A stretch of DNA of 64,000 nucleotides from Paenibacillus mellifer (GTDB lineage: Bacteria > Bacillota > Bacilli > Paenibacillales > Paenibacillaceae): assembly GCF_023195895.1 (NCBI RefSeq), contig NZ_JALPRK010000017.1, positions 1 to 64,000 on the forward strand, given 5' to 3'. Below, in pieces: positions 8,624-16,133 of the stretch; within the stretch, counting starts at the first letter, position 1, and each line of letters begins with the position of its first letter. The translations under genes and the position numbers were made by a program. The notes under the pieces are model-generated. The model was not told the origin of the DNA. It saw nothing but the letters and a program-made list of their open reading frames with translations, and ran no database searches.

Positions 8624-9031
8624 ATGGGTGTCTTTCTTGATGCCAGAAGCTCCGTAAACTCCAACCAGCCCGGTTTTCCTGGGATTCCGCTTACAGATAC
8701 TCCCGCATTGTTCGGGGTTATCGGCCTGCAGACGCAGAATGTTCCGAATCCAATCGTCATTCTGTCAGGATCTGTTGGAGTTCTGGGAGACGTCGGCGAT
8801 ACGTTTACGATCGAAATCGTCCGCGGTTTGACGTTTGCTCCAGCCAATGTCATTTTTACCCTCGATGGCGTCGTCAATAGTGCCACGTCGACGGAGGTCA
8901 CGTCCTTCGTAGCTGCCGATTTGCTGGCTCCTGCCGCTCCTGAAACGATATATACGTCCTATATTTCCGGAGCTACAACAGCAATCCGTAATGGTCCGGA
9001 ATCATTTGCAGGCATTGCCCAACAGGGTTAG
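8624..9031 (+). CDS. Small Ser/Thr-rich protein, possible spore-surface component
   Basis: A 135-residue protein, ATG at 8624 behind AGAAGGTGGTG. I do not recognise the family. It has no signal peptide and no membrane segment; it is poor in Lys and Cys, rich in Val, Thr, Ser, Pro and Ala, and its middle (VILSGSVGVLGDVGDTF, then alternating hydrophobic strands) reads as all-beta, like the beta-rich domains of exosporium or coat filaments. It sits between glycosyltransferase genes, has its own candidate sigma-K promoter and its own terminator. It could be the structural acceptor that the neighbouring enzymes glycosylate; this is inference from position and composition. Confidence 0.7.
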   Translation: MGVFLDARSSVNSNQPGFPGIPLTDTPALFGVIGLQTQNVPNPIVILSGSVGVLGDVGDTFTIEIVRGLTFAPANVIFTLDGVVNSATSTEVTSFVAADLLAPAAPETIYTSYISGATTAIRNGPESFAGIAQQG

Positions 9032-9040
9032 GTTATGCCC

Positions 9041-9079
9041 AGAAGACCTGCCTCGGGTTGTCCCGGGCAGGTTTTCTGC
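9041..9079 (+). terminator. Rho-independent terminator
   Basis: AGAAGACCTGCC pairs with GGCAGGTTTTCT around an inner CGGG/CCCG stem; a short T-run lies in the 3' arm. It closes the transcript of the 135-residue gene. Confidence 0.7.
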
Positions 9080-9122
9080 TAAATGCGTGATGAAGACCTC
9101 CTATAGTAAAGGATTTGAAGGG

Positions 9123-10052
9123 ATGAAGCGGTTAAAAATTTTGTTTGTGACGAAGGACTTCAGTCACTATCTGGAACGGAATTATCACTACATGCAATTG
9201 GAATTACGAAAACATGCCGATGTGGCTTTAGATCATAAGGGCGGAGAGGTGCAAGCAATTCTTCGGCGGGCCCCCTTTCAGCCCGATTTCGTTCTGTTTA
9301 ACGACATATTTCATGCCTCACATTGTCCTCCGGTTCATGGGCTTGCCCAGTTGAAGGTGCCCTGGGGTATGGTCATGCACGATCTTCATGCTAGGCCAGA
9401 ACAACGCCGGGAGTTTATGCGGCGATTCCCGTCAGCAAACCTCTTTGTGATGTATCGGCAAGCGTTCCGGGAACGGTACCCCGAATTCAAGGGTCGTTTG
9501 TTTTGGCTCCCTCATTTTGTAGAGCCAACCGTGTTTAGAGATTACCAGCGCCGGAAGAACATCAATATCCTGCTCATGGGAGCAACTAACCCTAAGGTGT
9601 ACCCGCTTCGCCATAAGATGAAAACGGCTTTGTCTCGACATCCCAGCTTCGTATCCCATAATCACCCCGGGTATACGAATTTCGGATCCGAACCCCAAGC
9701 GCTTGTGGCGCACGGCTTTGCGCTTGAAGTGAACCGAGCCAAAATCTTCTTATCCTGTGATTCGATATACCACTATCCGCTGCGCAAATACTTCGAAGTG
9801 CCTGCGTGTAATACGCTGCTGCTTGCTTCCGAAAATGCCGATTTGCGAGGACTCGGGTTCAAGCACGACGTCCATTATGTCGCTGCGACCGAGCGGGATT
9901 TCCTGGCCAAAATTCATTTCTATCTGCACCCGAAGAACGAATCATTACGGGTTAAGATCAGCCGGCAAGGTTATGAGTTTGTCCGAGAGAAACATACAAC
10001 CTCGGTTCGTACCCTGCAGCTTCTTGAAATGATAGGTTCGATCTTGGCCTAG
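9123..10052 (+). CDS. CgeB-like glycosyltransferase (third member)
   Basis: The frame is open from 8991, but ATG 9123 has AAAGGA 9 bp upstream and the fold starts there (RLKILFVTKDF), giving 309 residues; ATG 9090 is a weaker alternative. It has the amino half of the CgeB-type transferases (PDFVLFNDIFHA, WGMVMHDLHARPE) and the carboxy half with LPHFVEPTVFRDY, LLMGATNPKVYPLR and RKYFEVPACNTLL. It lacks the Gly/Tyr-spaced amino segment of copies 1 and 2. Presumed to transfer a sugar onto the spore-surface glycan; donor unknown. Confidence 0.7.
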   Translation: MKRLKILFVTKDFSHYLERNYHYMQLELRKHADVALDHKGGEVQAILRRAPFQPDFVLFNDIFHASHCPPVHGLAQLKVPWGMVMHDLHARPEQRREFMRRFPSANLFVMYRQAFRERYPEFKGRLFWLPHFVEPTVFRDYQRRKNINILLMGATNPKVYPLRHKMKTALSRHPSFVSHNHPGYTNFGSEPQALVAHGFALEVNRAKIFLSCDSIYHYPLRKYFEVPACNTLLLASENADLRGLGFKHDVHYVAATERDFLAKIHFYLHPKNESLRVKISRQGYEFVREKHTTSVRTLQLLEMIGSILA

Positions 10053-10121
10053 CTCCTTGAGAGGAATAACTCGAGGAATGTCCTTTGCTCATACAATTCA
10101 ATGCGAAAGGGGAGATGAATT

Positions 10122-11417
10122 TTGACACGTATCATCGCCATCGTCGGTATGGGGTATGTCGGTTTGCCGTTAGCCGAGACGTATCTGGACCAGGGCTTTC
10201 GCGTGATCGGCCTCGACAAGGACGAGAATAAATTGGGGCTCTTACGAGCGGGACGAAGTTACATCGCAGACGTTCCGGAAGCAAAAATCAAACGTTATGT
10301 CGAAACACAGCAACTGACAGTAACCTCGGACTTCGGCGGGATATCGAGCGCGGAGGCAATTATTATTTGTGTTCCGACCCCATTGACGGACCAACATAAA
10401 CCGGATATGACCTATCTGATTGATGCCGCTGATAAGATAGGGGAACATCTTCAACCCGGACAATTGGTTGCACTGGAAAGCTCTACTTACCCCGGGACCA
10501 CCCGGGAAGTCATCTTACCGCTCCTGCAAAAAAATGGACTTACCCCAGGAATTGATTTCTTCGTCGGCTTCTCTCCGGAACGTGTTAATCCTGGAAGCCG
10601 CCGCTACTCGCTGCGGGATATTCCCAAGATCGTCAGCGGAATTACGGACGCCTGCACCGACCGGACGGAGGAACTGTATCTCGCAGCTTTCCAAACTGTT
10701 GTGCGGGTCTCCTCAACCGAGACGGCAGAAATGGCTAAATTGCTGGAAAACACGTTTCGTTTCGTCAATATATCTTTCATCAATGAATTTGCATTACTAT
10801 GCGATAACCTGGGCATCAACGTTTGGGAAGTGATAGAGGCAGCTTCGTCCAAACCGTTTGGCTTCAAAGCATTTTACCCTGGCCCTGGCGTTGGCGGGCA
10901 TTGCATTCCGGTTGATCCGATCTATCTGCAGTGGAAAGCTCAGCAGGTTGGGGCGGCCAGCTCGTTTATTGAGATCAGCTCGGAAATCAACCGCGGAATG
11001 CCGGCCTACATCGTTTCCCGGCTGCAAGAAGAGCTGAACTCTACATCCCTTGCCGGCAAGAAAATTCTGGTACTTGGCATTACGTTTAAAGAAGATGTTG
11101 CCGATATCCGCGAATCGAGCGTGATCGAAATTCTGCAGCTGCTGAGGGACGCAGGGGCGAAGGTTGATTATCATGATCCGCTAATTCCGGAAGCGGAGGT
11201 CGGCGGAGCCAAGATGCGTTCGGTGGAATTAACGAAGGAGCGACTGGCCTCTTCGGATGGTGTGATCTTGGCGGTTCATCACCACGGATTACCGTTGCAG
11301 GACATCGTCCATCACGCCCCCCTAGTCTTTGATACGCGAAATGCTACGGCTGGCTTACATGGCAACGCGCGAATTGTTACGCTGGGGGGCGGGAAATCGG
11401 GACCCGCAAAGCGTTAG
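10122..11417 (+). CDS. UDP-sugar 6-dehydrogenase (UDP-GlcNAc/ManNAc dehydrogenase type)
   Basis: 431 residues, TTG start at 10122 behind AAAGGGGAGATG. It oxidises C6 of a UDP-hexose or UDP-HexNAc to the uronate with two NAD+. Seen: Rossmann motif VGMGYVGLPLAE, CVPTPL near residue 87, SSTYPGTT, GFSPERVNPG, the lysine helix MAKLLENTFRFVN and the catalytic-Cys loop GPGVGGHCIPVDP (about residue 258), then the third domain with GITFKEDVADIRESS. These fit the WecC/WbpA branch. It would supply an acidic sugar to the glycan, for example UDP-ManNAcA from the epimerase product. Confidence 0.85.
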   Translation: MTRIIAIVGMGYVGLPLAETYLDQGFRVIGLDKDENKLGLLRAGRSYIADVPEAKIKRYVETQQLTVTSDFGGISSAEAIIICVPTPLTDQHKPDMTYLIDAADKIGEHLQPGQLVALESSTYPGTTREVILPLLQKNGLTPGIDFFVGFSPERVNPGSRRYSLRDIPKIVSGITDACTDRTEELYLAAFQTVVRVSSTETAEMAKLLENTFRFVNISFINEFALLCDNLGINVWEVIEAASSKPFGFKAFYPGPGVGGHCIPVDPIYLQWKAQQVGAASSFIEISSEINRGMPAYIVSRLQEELNSTSLAGKKILVLGITFKEDVADIRESSVIEILQLLRDAGAKVDYHDPLIPEAEVGGAKMRSVELTKERLASSDGVILAVHHHGLPLQDIVHHAPLVFDTRNATAGLHGNARIVTLGGGKSGPAKR

Positions 11418-11474
11418 GCCGGTTCCAACAACGGGAAGATTGAGATGAATATAGTCCGAAAGGAAGGTAAAGAG

Positions 11475-12461
11475 ATGTTTAAAGACAAGACCATTCTAGT
11501 TACCGGGGGAACCGGATCCTGGGGGAAAATGTTGACAAGGAGGCTGCTGCAGGAGGGGCCACGGGAAATCCGCATCTTCTCGAGAAACGAATACGCACAG
11601 GTCTTGATGCAGCGGGAATTTGGCGGGCACTCCTCCTTGCGGTATCTGATCGGCGATGTTCGCGATTACGCAGCGGTGGATGCGGCCTGTAAAGGAGTCG
11701 ATTATGTCTTTCATCTCGCCGCGCTTAAGCATGTGCCGGTCTGCGAATATCAGCCGGAAGAAGCGCTCAAGACCAATGTGCTCGGAACGGAAAATATTAT
11801 TCGCGCGAGTATTGCGCATAAGGTCATTAAAGTGATCGACGTCTCCACCGACAAAGCGGTCGACCCGACCAACACGTACGGAATGACCAAAGCGATCGGG
11901 GAAAAATTAATGATTCGCGCGAACGATTTAAGCGAACATACCCGGTTTACTTGTATTCGCGGGGGGAACGTGCTTGGAACGAACGGCAGCGTTGTTCCGT
12001 TATTCATCAATCAGCTGCGGGAGGGCAAAGCTTTAACCCTTACGGTTCGGGAGATGACCCGTTTTTTCCTGACTTTGTCTCAGGCGATCGATCTGCTCCT
12101 CAAGGCGGCCACGACGGCCATCGGGGGCGAAACGTTCGTGATGAAAATGAAGGCCTGCCGCATCGTCGATATCGCCGAGGTGCTGGCGGAGCATTATCTC
12201 GGGCACAGCGTTCCTGCTCAGGAAATCGGGATCCGGCCCGGGGAGAAGCTGCATGAGGTGTTGGTTTCCCGGTACGAGGCACCTTACACCCTGAAATATA
12301 GCGATCAATATTACGTCATCCTTCCTCCAGGCTCTAAGGAACTTGTCGCTCATTATGCTCATCTTCCCCGCGACCTGTTCTCCGAATACCATTCCAATGC
12401 GTCTTTGCTCGATAAAGCAGAGGTTGCCGAACTGTTGCGGGAGGGAGGGTTCCTGAACTGA
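11475..12461 (+). CDS. UDP-GlcNAc 4,6-dehydratase family protein (copy 2)
   Basis: ATG 11475 is chosen over ATG 11445 because AAAGGAAGG precedes it and the 328-residue product then matches the copy at 5053 from the first residue (both start MFKD and carry GGTGSWG). STDKAVDP and TYGMTKAIGEK are the catalytic segments, GGETFVMKM and IRPGEKLHEVLV mark the carboxy half. The two copies are paralogues within one cluster, which suggests two different 6-deoxy sugars, one strictly retaining and one C5-inverting enzyme, or redundancy; sequence reading cannot decide. Confidence 0.8.
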   Translation: MFKDKTILVTGGTGSWGKMLTRRLLQEGPREIRIFSRNEYAQVLMQREFGGHSSLRYLIGDVRDYAAVDAACKGVDYVFHLAALKHVPVCEYQPEEALKTNVLGTENIIRASIAHKVIKVIDVSTDKAVDPTNTYGMTKAIGEKLMIRANDLSEHTRFTCIRGGNVLGTNGSVVPLFINQLREGKALTLTVREMTRFFLTLSQAIDLLLKAATTAIGGETFVMKMKACRIVDIAEVLAEHYLGHSVPAQEIGIRPGEKLHEVLVSRYEAPYTLKYSDQYYVILPPGSKELVAHYAHLPRDLFSEYHSNASLLDKAEVAELLREGGFLN

Positions 12462-12478
12462 TCACCCTCAGCTTATGT

Positions 12479-13552
12479 ATGATCGTCAAAAACGAAGAGG
12501 CCCATCTCCCCAGATGTCTTAGGTCCGTCGCTGATTTGGTGGATGAAATCGTCATTGTTGATACGGGATCGACCGATCGCACCAAGGAGGTGGCGGGGGA
12601 ATATGGGGCGAGAATCTTTGATTTTGCCTGGCGGGATGACTTTGCCGCCGCGCGGAATTACGCCTTTTCTCAAGCAACCTGTGATTACATTCTCTGGATG
12701 GACGCCGACGACGTCTTTGCCGAACCGAATCGCGTCAAACTTCAGCGGTTGAAGCAAGAATTAACGACTGATATCGACGCGGTCTTGATGAATTATGTGC
12801 TCCGTGAGCAGGAGCAGACCGGAGAGCCGCTAGCTTTGACTCGGCGGAATCGGTTGGTCAAACGAAGCCGAAACTATCGCTGGATCGGCATTGTACACGA
12901 ATATCTGAATGTCACGGATGGGAAACAGCTATTCATGGATATCGCCGTGACCCATCGCGGAACAGGAAACCATTCCGGCCGGAATTTGAAGATCATCGAA
13001 CATTATTTGGCTTCCGGCGGCGTGCTGGAGGGACGCTTGCGTTTTCATTTGGCATGTGAACTAGCCGATGCGGGACGATATGAGGAGGCGGTGCCGCATT
13101 TTGCGGAGTTCCTCCTCGACCCGAAGGCGAATCGGGATGATCTGGTCCTGACCTGCGCCCGTTTAAGCGATTGTTATGGTCATTTGGGCCGGGATCGGGA
13201 GAAGCTGGAGATGCTGCTGCAAACGTTCCAATTTGAAATTCCACAGCCGGAAATCTGTTGTGCTATTGGTAAATGTATGGAGGACCGTCAGGAATGGACC
13301 CTGGCTGTTTATTGGTACGTCCAGGCCCTGCAGAACGCGAATCATGGGGGCAGTTGGACGGCTATCGTACATGCGGCGTCCCGGACCTGGCTCCCGCATA
13401 GTCGGCTGTGCTTGTGTTATGCCCGGATTGGCCATTTAAGAAAGGCCTATGAGCATAATCAGGAAGCGCTTCGGTATTTGCCAGACGACCCTGGGCTTCT
13501 CGAGAACGCCAAAAAACTGAAGCAGGCTTTAGAAGCGGCGCCTCCCCAATAG
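12479..13552 (+). CDS. Family-2 glycosyltransferase with TPR-like carboxy half
   Basis: The amino domain is a GT-A enzyme: CMIVKNEEAHLPRCL, DEIVIVDTGSTDRTK, FDFAWRDDFAAARN and ILWMDADDVF, the last carrying the metal-binding Asp cluster. Residues about 180-355 are helical repeats with TPR character (ACELADAGRYEEAVPHF, ARIGHLRKAYEHNQEAL). Such proteins occur in many Bacillales beside spore-surface genes. The listed ATG is internal to the conserved start: relatives usually have ITLSLC before MIVKNEE. In-frame CTG 12458 would give this, 8 bp after GGGAGGGAGGG and overlapping the previous stop as CTGA, so it is probably the true start. Confidence 0.8.
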   Translation: MIVKNEEAHLPRCLRSVADLVDEIVIVDTGSTDRTKEVAGEYGARIFDFAWRDDFAAARNYAFSQATCDYILWMDADDVFAEPNRVKLQRLKQELTTDIDAVLMNYVLREQEQTGEPLALTRRNRLVKRSRNYRWIGIVHEYLNVTDGKQLFMDIAVTHRGTGNHSGRNLKIIEHYLASGGVLEGRLRFHLACELADAGRYEEAVPHFAEFLLDPKANRDDLVLTCARLSDCYGHLGRDREKLEMLLQTFQFEIPQPEICCAIGKCMEDRQEWTLAVYWYVQALQNANHGGSWTAIVHAASRTWLPHSRLCLCYARIGHLRKAYEHNQEALRYLPDDPGLLENAKKLKQALEAAPPQ

Positions 13553-13585
13553 TATATGTATTTTTACAAAAAAAATTGCCGTGCA

Positions 13586-13613
13586 AAGAACCTCCAGCGA
13601 CCTGGAGGTTCTT
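13586..13613. terminator. Bidirectional terminator between convergent genes
   Basis: A perfect 12-bp stem (AAGAACCTCCAG / CTGGAGGTTCTT) with a 4-base loop. An A-run on its left serves as T-tail for the minus-strand gene; the plus-strand tail is less T-rich. Confidence 0.75.
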
Positions 13614-13625
13614 CTGACGTTCTCT

Positions 13626-14696
13626 TCAGTTTACCCCTAAACGTTTGAGCATTTGGCGGAACGAGTCGGCGTATTGCTGCGGCGACAACCACTGATGGAT
13701 AAGCTGTTGTCCTAAGTTGCGGATCTTCTCCCGCTGCGCATGATGGTCCATGAGCTCCAGCGCGCCGGCAACCGCTTGGCCGACCTGCGGGTAAGCGAAG
13801 AATTTCCCCGTTTCATTATGTTTAATAAAGAGTCGGACGCCGTCGGAATCGGTGCTTAGGACAGGGCAACGGCAAGCCAGCGCCTCGGCGACGGCATAGC
13901 CGAATCCTTCCAGGGTCGAAGTGGAGATTAGCAACCCCCCGGAATCACCGACCCGCGATAAATAATAAGGCATTTCCCGGTTTGGCGTATTCGGGTACAG
14001 CTTTAAGCTGGATTGAAGTCCAAGCCGGCCGACATACTGCCAAAACGCATTTTTGGTATCCTCGGTGGGCAACTGATAATCGAGAAACATCCATATTTCC
14101 ATCTGTGGGCGCTGTCGATGCAGCACGGCGGCAATTTCTAAGAACAACTCCCAATTTTTATTGGGCTCCAGCCGTCCGACCCAAGCGATGATCGGTACGG
14201 GATATTTCGATTGGGCCTTGTAATGGAAGTGCTGCGTATCCAGGGGATTTGGGAACACGAACTTGGGCAGCGCTGGGTAATAGATGGAGGCGAGCTCTTG
14301 CAGGTGAGGAGTTGGCGGCATCAGCGAAGCTTGGCAATGACGGAGAATTTCCTGAGTTCCTTCTCGAAGCGACTGCTCGGCTTGTTCCCGTGTGCCCAGA
14401 CCCTGAATCTCAAAAATAATCGGCTTGTGAAAACCGAGGCGGCGCAGTCTACCCGGCATCCAGAAATCTGAGGTTGCTACTACTGCATCATACTGCGGAA
14501 GACGTTGCTTAAGTTCGACATCTCCCGGCCCCACCATGACGGGGATGTTGGCTAATTGAGTATTCACGAGCCCCGATCCGGAGCGTAAATATAGAATATG
14601 ACCCTCGATGTCCCGACTTTTCAGCGCATCGCAGCGCAACCGGTTTAAGGTCTCCACCCCTCCGCTCGGAACATAGAACGTAAACAGTACTTTCAT
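13626..14696 (-). CDS. Family-4 glycosyltransferase
   Basis: 356 residues, ATG behind AAGGGGTG on the minus strand. A GT-B enzyme: amino half with FTFYVPSGGVETLNRL, then IIAWVGRLEPNKNWELFLE at the domain border and the donor-site STLEGFGYAVAEALACRCPVL with the conserved Glu residues (EGFGYAVAE). It forms the right border of the glycan cluster and reads towards it, convergent with the TPR-type glycosyltransferase. The sugar transferred is unknown. Confidence 0.85.
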   Translation of the reverse strand: MKVLFTFYVPSGGVETLNRLRCDALKSRDIEGHILYLRSGSGLVNTQLANIPVMVGPGDVELKQRLPQYDAVVATSDFWMPGRLRRLGFHKPIIFEIQGLGTREQAEQSLREGTQEILRHCQASLMPPTPHLQELASIYYPALPKFVFPNPLDTQHFHYKAQSKYPVPIIAWVGRLEPNKNWELFLEIAAVLHRQRPQMEIWMFLDYQLPTEDTKNAFWQYVGRLGLQSSLKLYPNTPNREMPYYLSRVGDSGGLLISTSTLEGFGYAVAEALACRCPVLSTDSDGVRLFIKHNETGKFFAYPQVGQAVAGALELMDHHAQREKIRNLGQQLIHQWLSPQQYADSFRQMLKRLGVN

Positions 14697-14871
14697 GGGC
14701 TAGCACCCCTTGAAGTTAATGAGCGTCTTAGGATTAGTTTACGCGTCGTCCGAATCGGACGTGTGGGTAAATTCCCCCCATCAGCCGCCGAGGGGCAGGC
14801 GGTTGGTGGGTCGCTCGGTTATGTTTACCTGTATGACGACAATGGGATTTAGCGCATGATAAGTCCTGTTT

Positions 14872-14879
14872 CATACAAT
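14872..14879 (+). promoter_or_regulatory. Candidate sigma-E -10 element
   Basis: CATACAAT matches the sigma-E -10 consensus (CATACANT) completely and lies 27 bp before the YhcN/YlaJ-like start. A good -35 (KMATATT) at the usual 13-15 bp could not be seen, so this is a partial match only. Confidence 0.35.
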
Positions 14880-14905
14880 AATTATTACGGATGGAGGATG
14901 ACTAC

Positions 14906-16042
14906 ATGCGAGGAGCGAAAGTCGTTAACTTATCGTTGTCCGCAGCGTTGCTTGCCGGGGTTGCTTTGGTGGCAGGTTGTGGTGACGGGAACGACAATAA
15001 TAATGTGCGTACGCAAAGCTTGCGGGGCAATAATCGCAACTATGACGTCAATTCCCTAAACCAGGGTAATCGCCTGTTCTCCCGCAGCGCCGGCAACGGG
15101 CAGGATCAGCGGATCCGTTCCCTGCGATACAGTCCCGCGCTGAGCAATAAAGTCGCACAGCTTCGTGACGTTCAAACGGCACATGTCGTTGTTACCGACC
15201 GTGATGCTTACGTCGGCGTCACGTTCCACGGAAATCAAATGACAGGCCGCACTACCGCATATGGAATGCAGCGTCCAAACGGTATCGGTCTTGGGACAAC
15301 CAATGTCGGTGGACCTTATGGCGGGGACTACGGGACCCGTGGTGCAATGGATAACGGATTGGCACGAGGTACTGGCCGTACCGGCACCGGAGGCAGTCTC
15401 TTTGATTTTGGACGAGGCGGTTTGTTTGGGGCGGGGAATGACAACCGCAGCGACAACAGCTCCATGCTAGGTAACGGAACGAACGGTTCCCGCAGCGGCA
15501 ACGGCTCTATGCTGGGTACTGGAACAACCGGCAACCGCTTCGGTTCGATGTACCCCGGGGGCAATATGGGAATGTCTAGCGTAAACCGCGGTACGGGAAC
15601 TTCGGCTTATGGAACCGGTACGAATGGCGGGACGATGAACAACACCAACACCCCTACCGGCTTTACCACAGGAAATGGAGCCTTGGGGGCGGGTACCGAT
15701 AACGTATCCCAGGATGTAAAGAACCGGATTACGGCCGCCATTAAGCAATCGGCACCGCACATCCGCAATGTCTATGTGTCCGGCGATTCCGACTTCGTCT
15801 CCCGCATCGGAGATTACGGGACACAGTCCCGAGGCGGAGGAACACTGAACAATTTCATCAGCGATTTCGAAACGATGATCAATCGCGTGTTTCCCGGACG
15901 CACGGGAACTATGACCGGTCCAAACGGCTATGCGCCGACGGGTCCTAATGCCGGTATGGGCAACGGCACAAGCAATATGGGGACAACCGGTACTGGCGCA
16001 CGAGGGACGAATGCCGGCTTCACCGGCGGAACGACCCGCTAA
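14906..16042 (+). CDS. YhcN/YlaJ-family sporulation lipoprotein
   Basis: ATG 14906 is chosen because GGAGG lies 7 bp upstream; the frame also opens at 14891. The 378-residue product begins with a lipoprotein signal peptide ending in LVAGCG, Cys at about 26, and then follows the YhcN/YlaJ plan: an early segment with QTAHVVVTDRDAYVGV and a late one with DVKNRITAAIKQSAPHIRNV and VYVSGDSDF. Between and after these lie long Gly/Thr/Asn-rich low-complexity stretches (about 115-255 and 335-378), unusual in length for the family. Members sit in the forespore inner membrane or coat and affect germination. The gene stands alone with its own terminator. Confidence 0.8.
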   Translation: MRGAKVVNLSLSAALLAGVALVAGCGDGNDNNNVRTQSLRGNNRNYDVNSLNQGNRLFSRSAGNGQDQRIRSLRYSPALSNKVAQLRDVQTAHVVVTDRDAYVGVTFHGNQMTGRTTAYGMQRPNGIGLGTTNVGGPYGGDYGTRGAMDNGLARGTGRTGTGGSLFDFGRGGLFGAGNDNRSDNSSMLGNGTNGSRSGNGSMLGTGTTGNRFGSMYPGGNMGMSSVNRGTGTSAYGTGTNGGTMNNTNTPTGFTTGNGALGAGTDNVSQDVKNRITAAIKQSAPHIRNVYVSGDSDFVSRIGDYGTQSRGGGTLNNFISDFETMINRVFPGRTGTMTGPNGYAPTGPNAGMGNGTSNMGTTGTGARGTNAGFTGGTTR

Positions 16043-16062
16043 TAGCGGCTCACACGAATCAC

Positions 16063-16112
16063 AAAAAGCGCGAGAAGCGGGAGGTTCATTATCCCGGCTG
16101 CTCGCGCTTTTT
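16063..16112. terminator. Terminator between convergent genes
   Basis: AAAAAGCGCGAG pairs with CTCGCGCTTTTT, with a further GCGGGA/TCCCGgC pairing inside. It carries A- and T-runs on both sides and can serve both the lipoprotein gene and nagA. Confidence 0.8.
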
Positions 16113-16133
16113 CTTTTGAATGGAGGTGTCACC

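Noticed and set aside
14891-14905. Five-codon extension of the YhcN/YlaJ protein
   Set aside because: These bases contain the GGAGG ribosome site of ATG 14906, which also starts a proper signal peptide.
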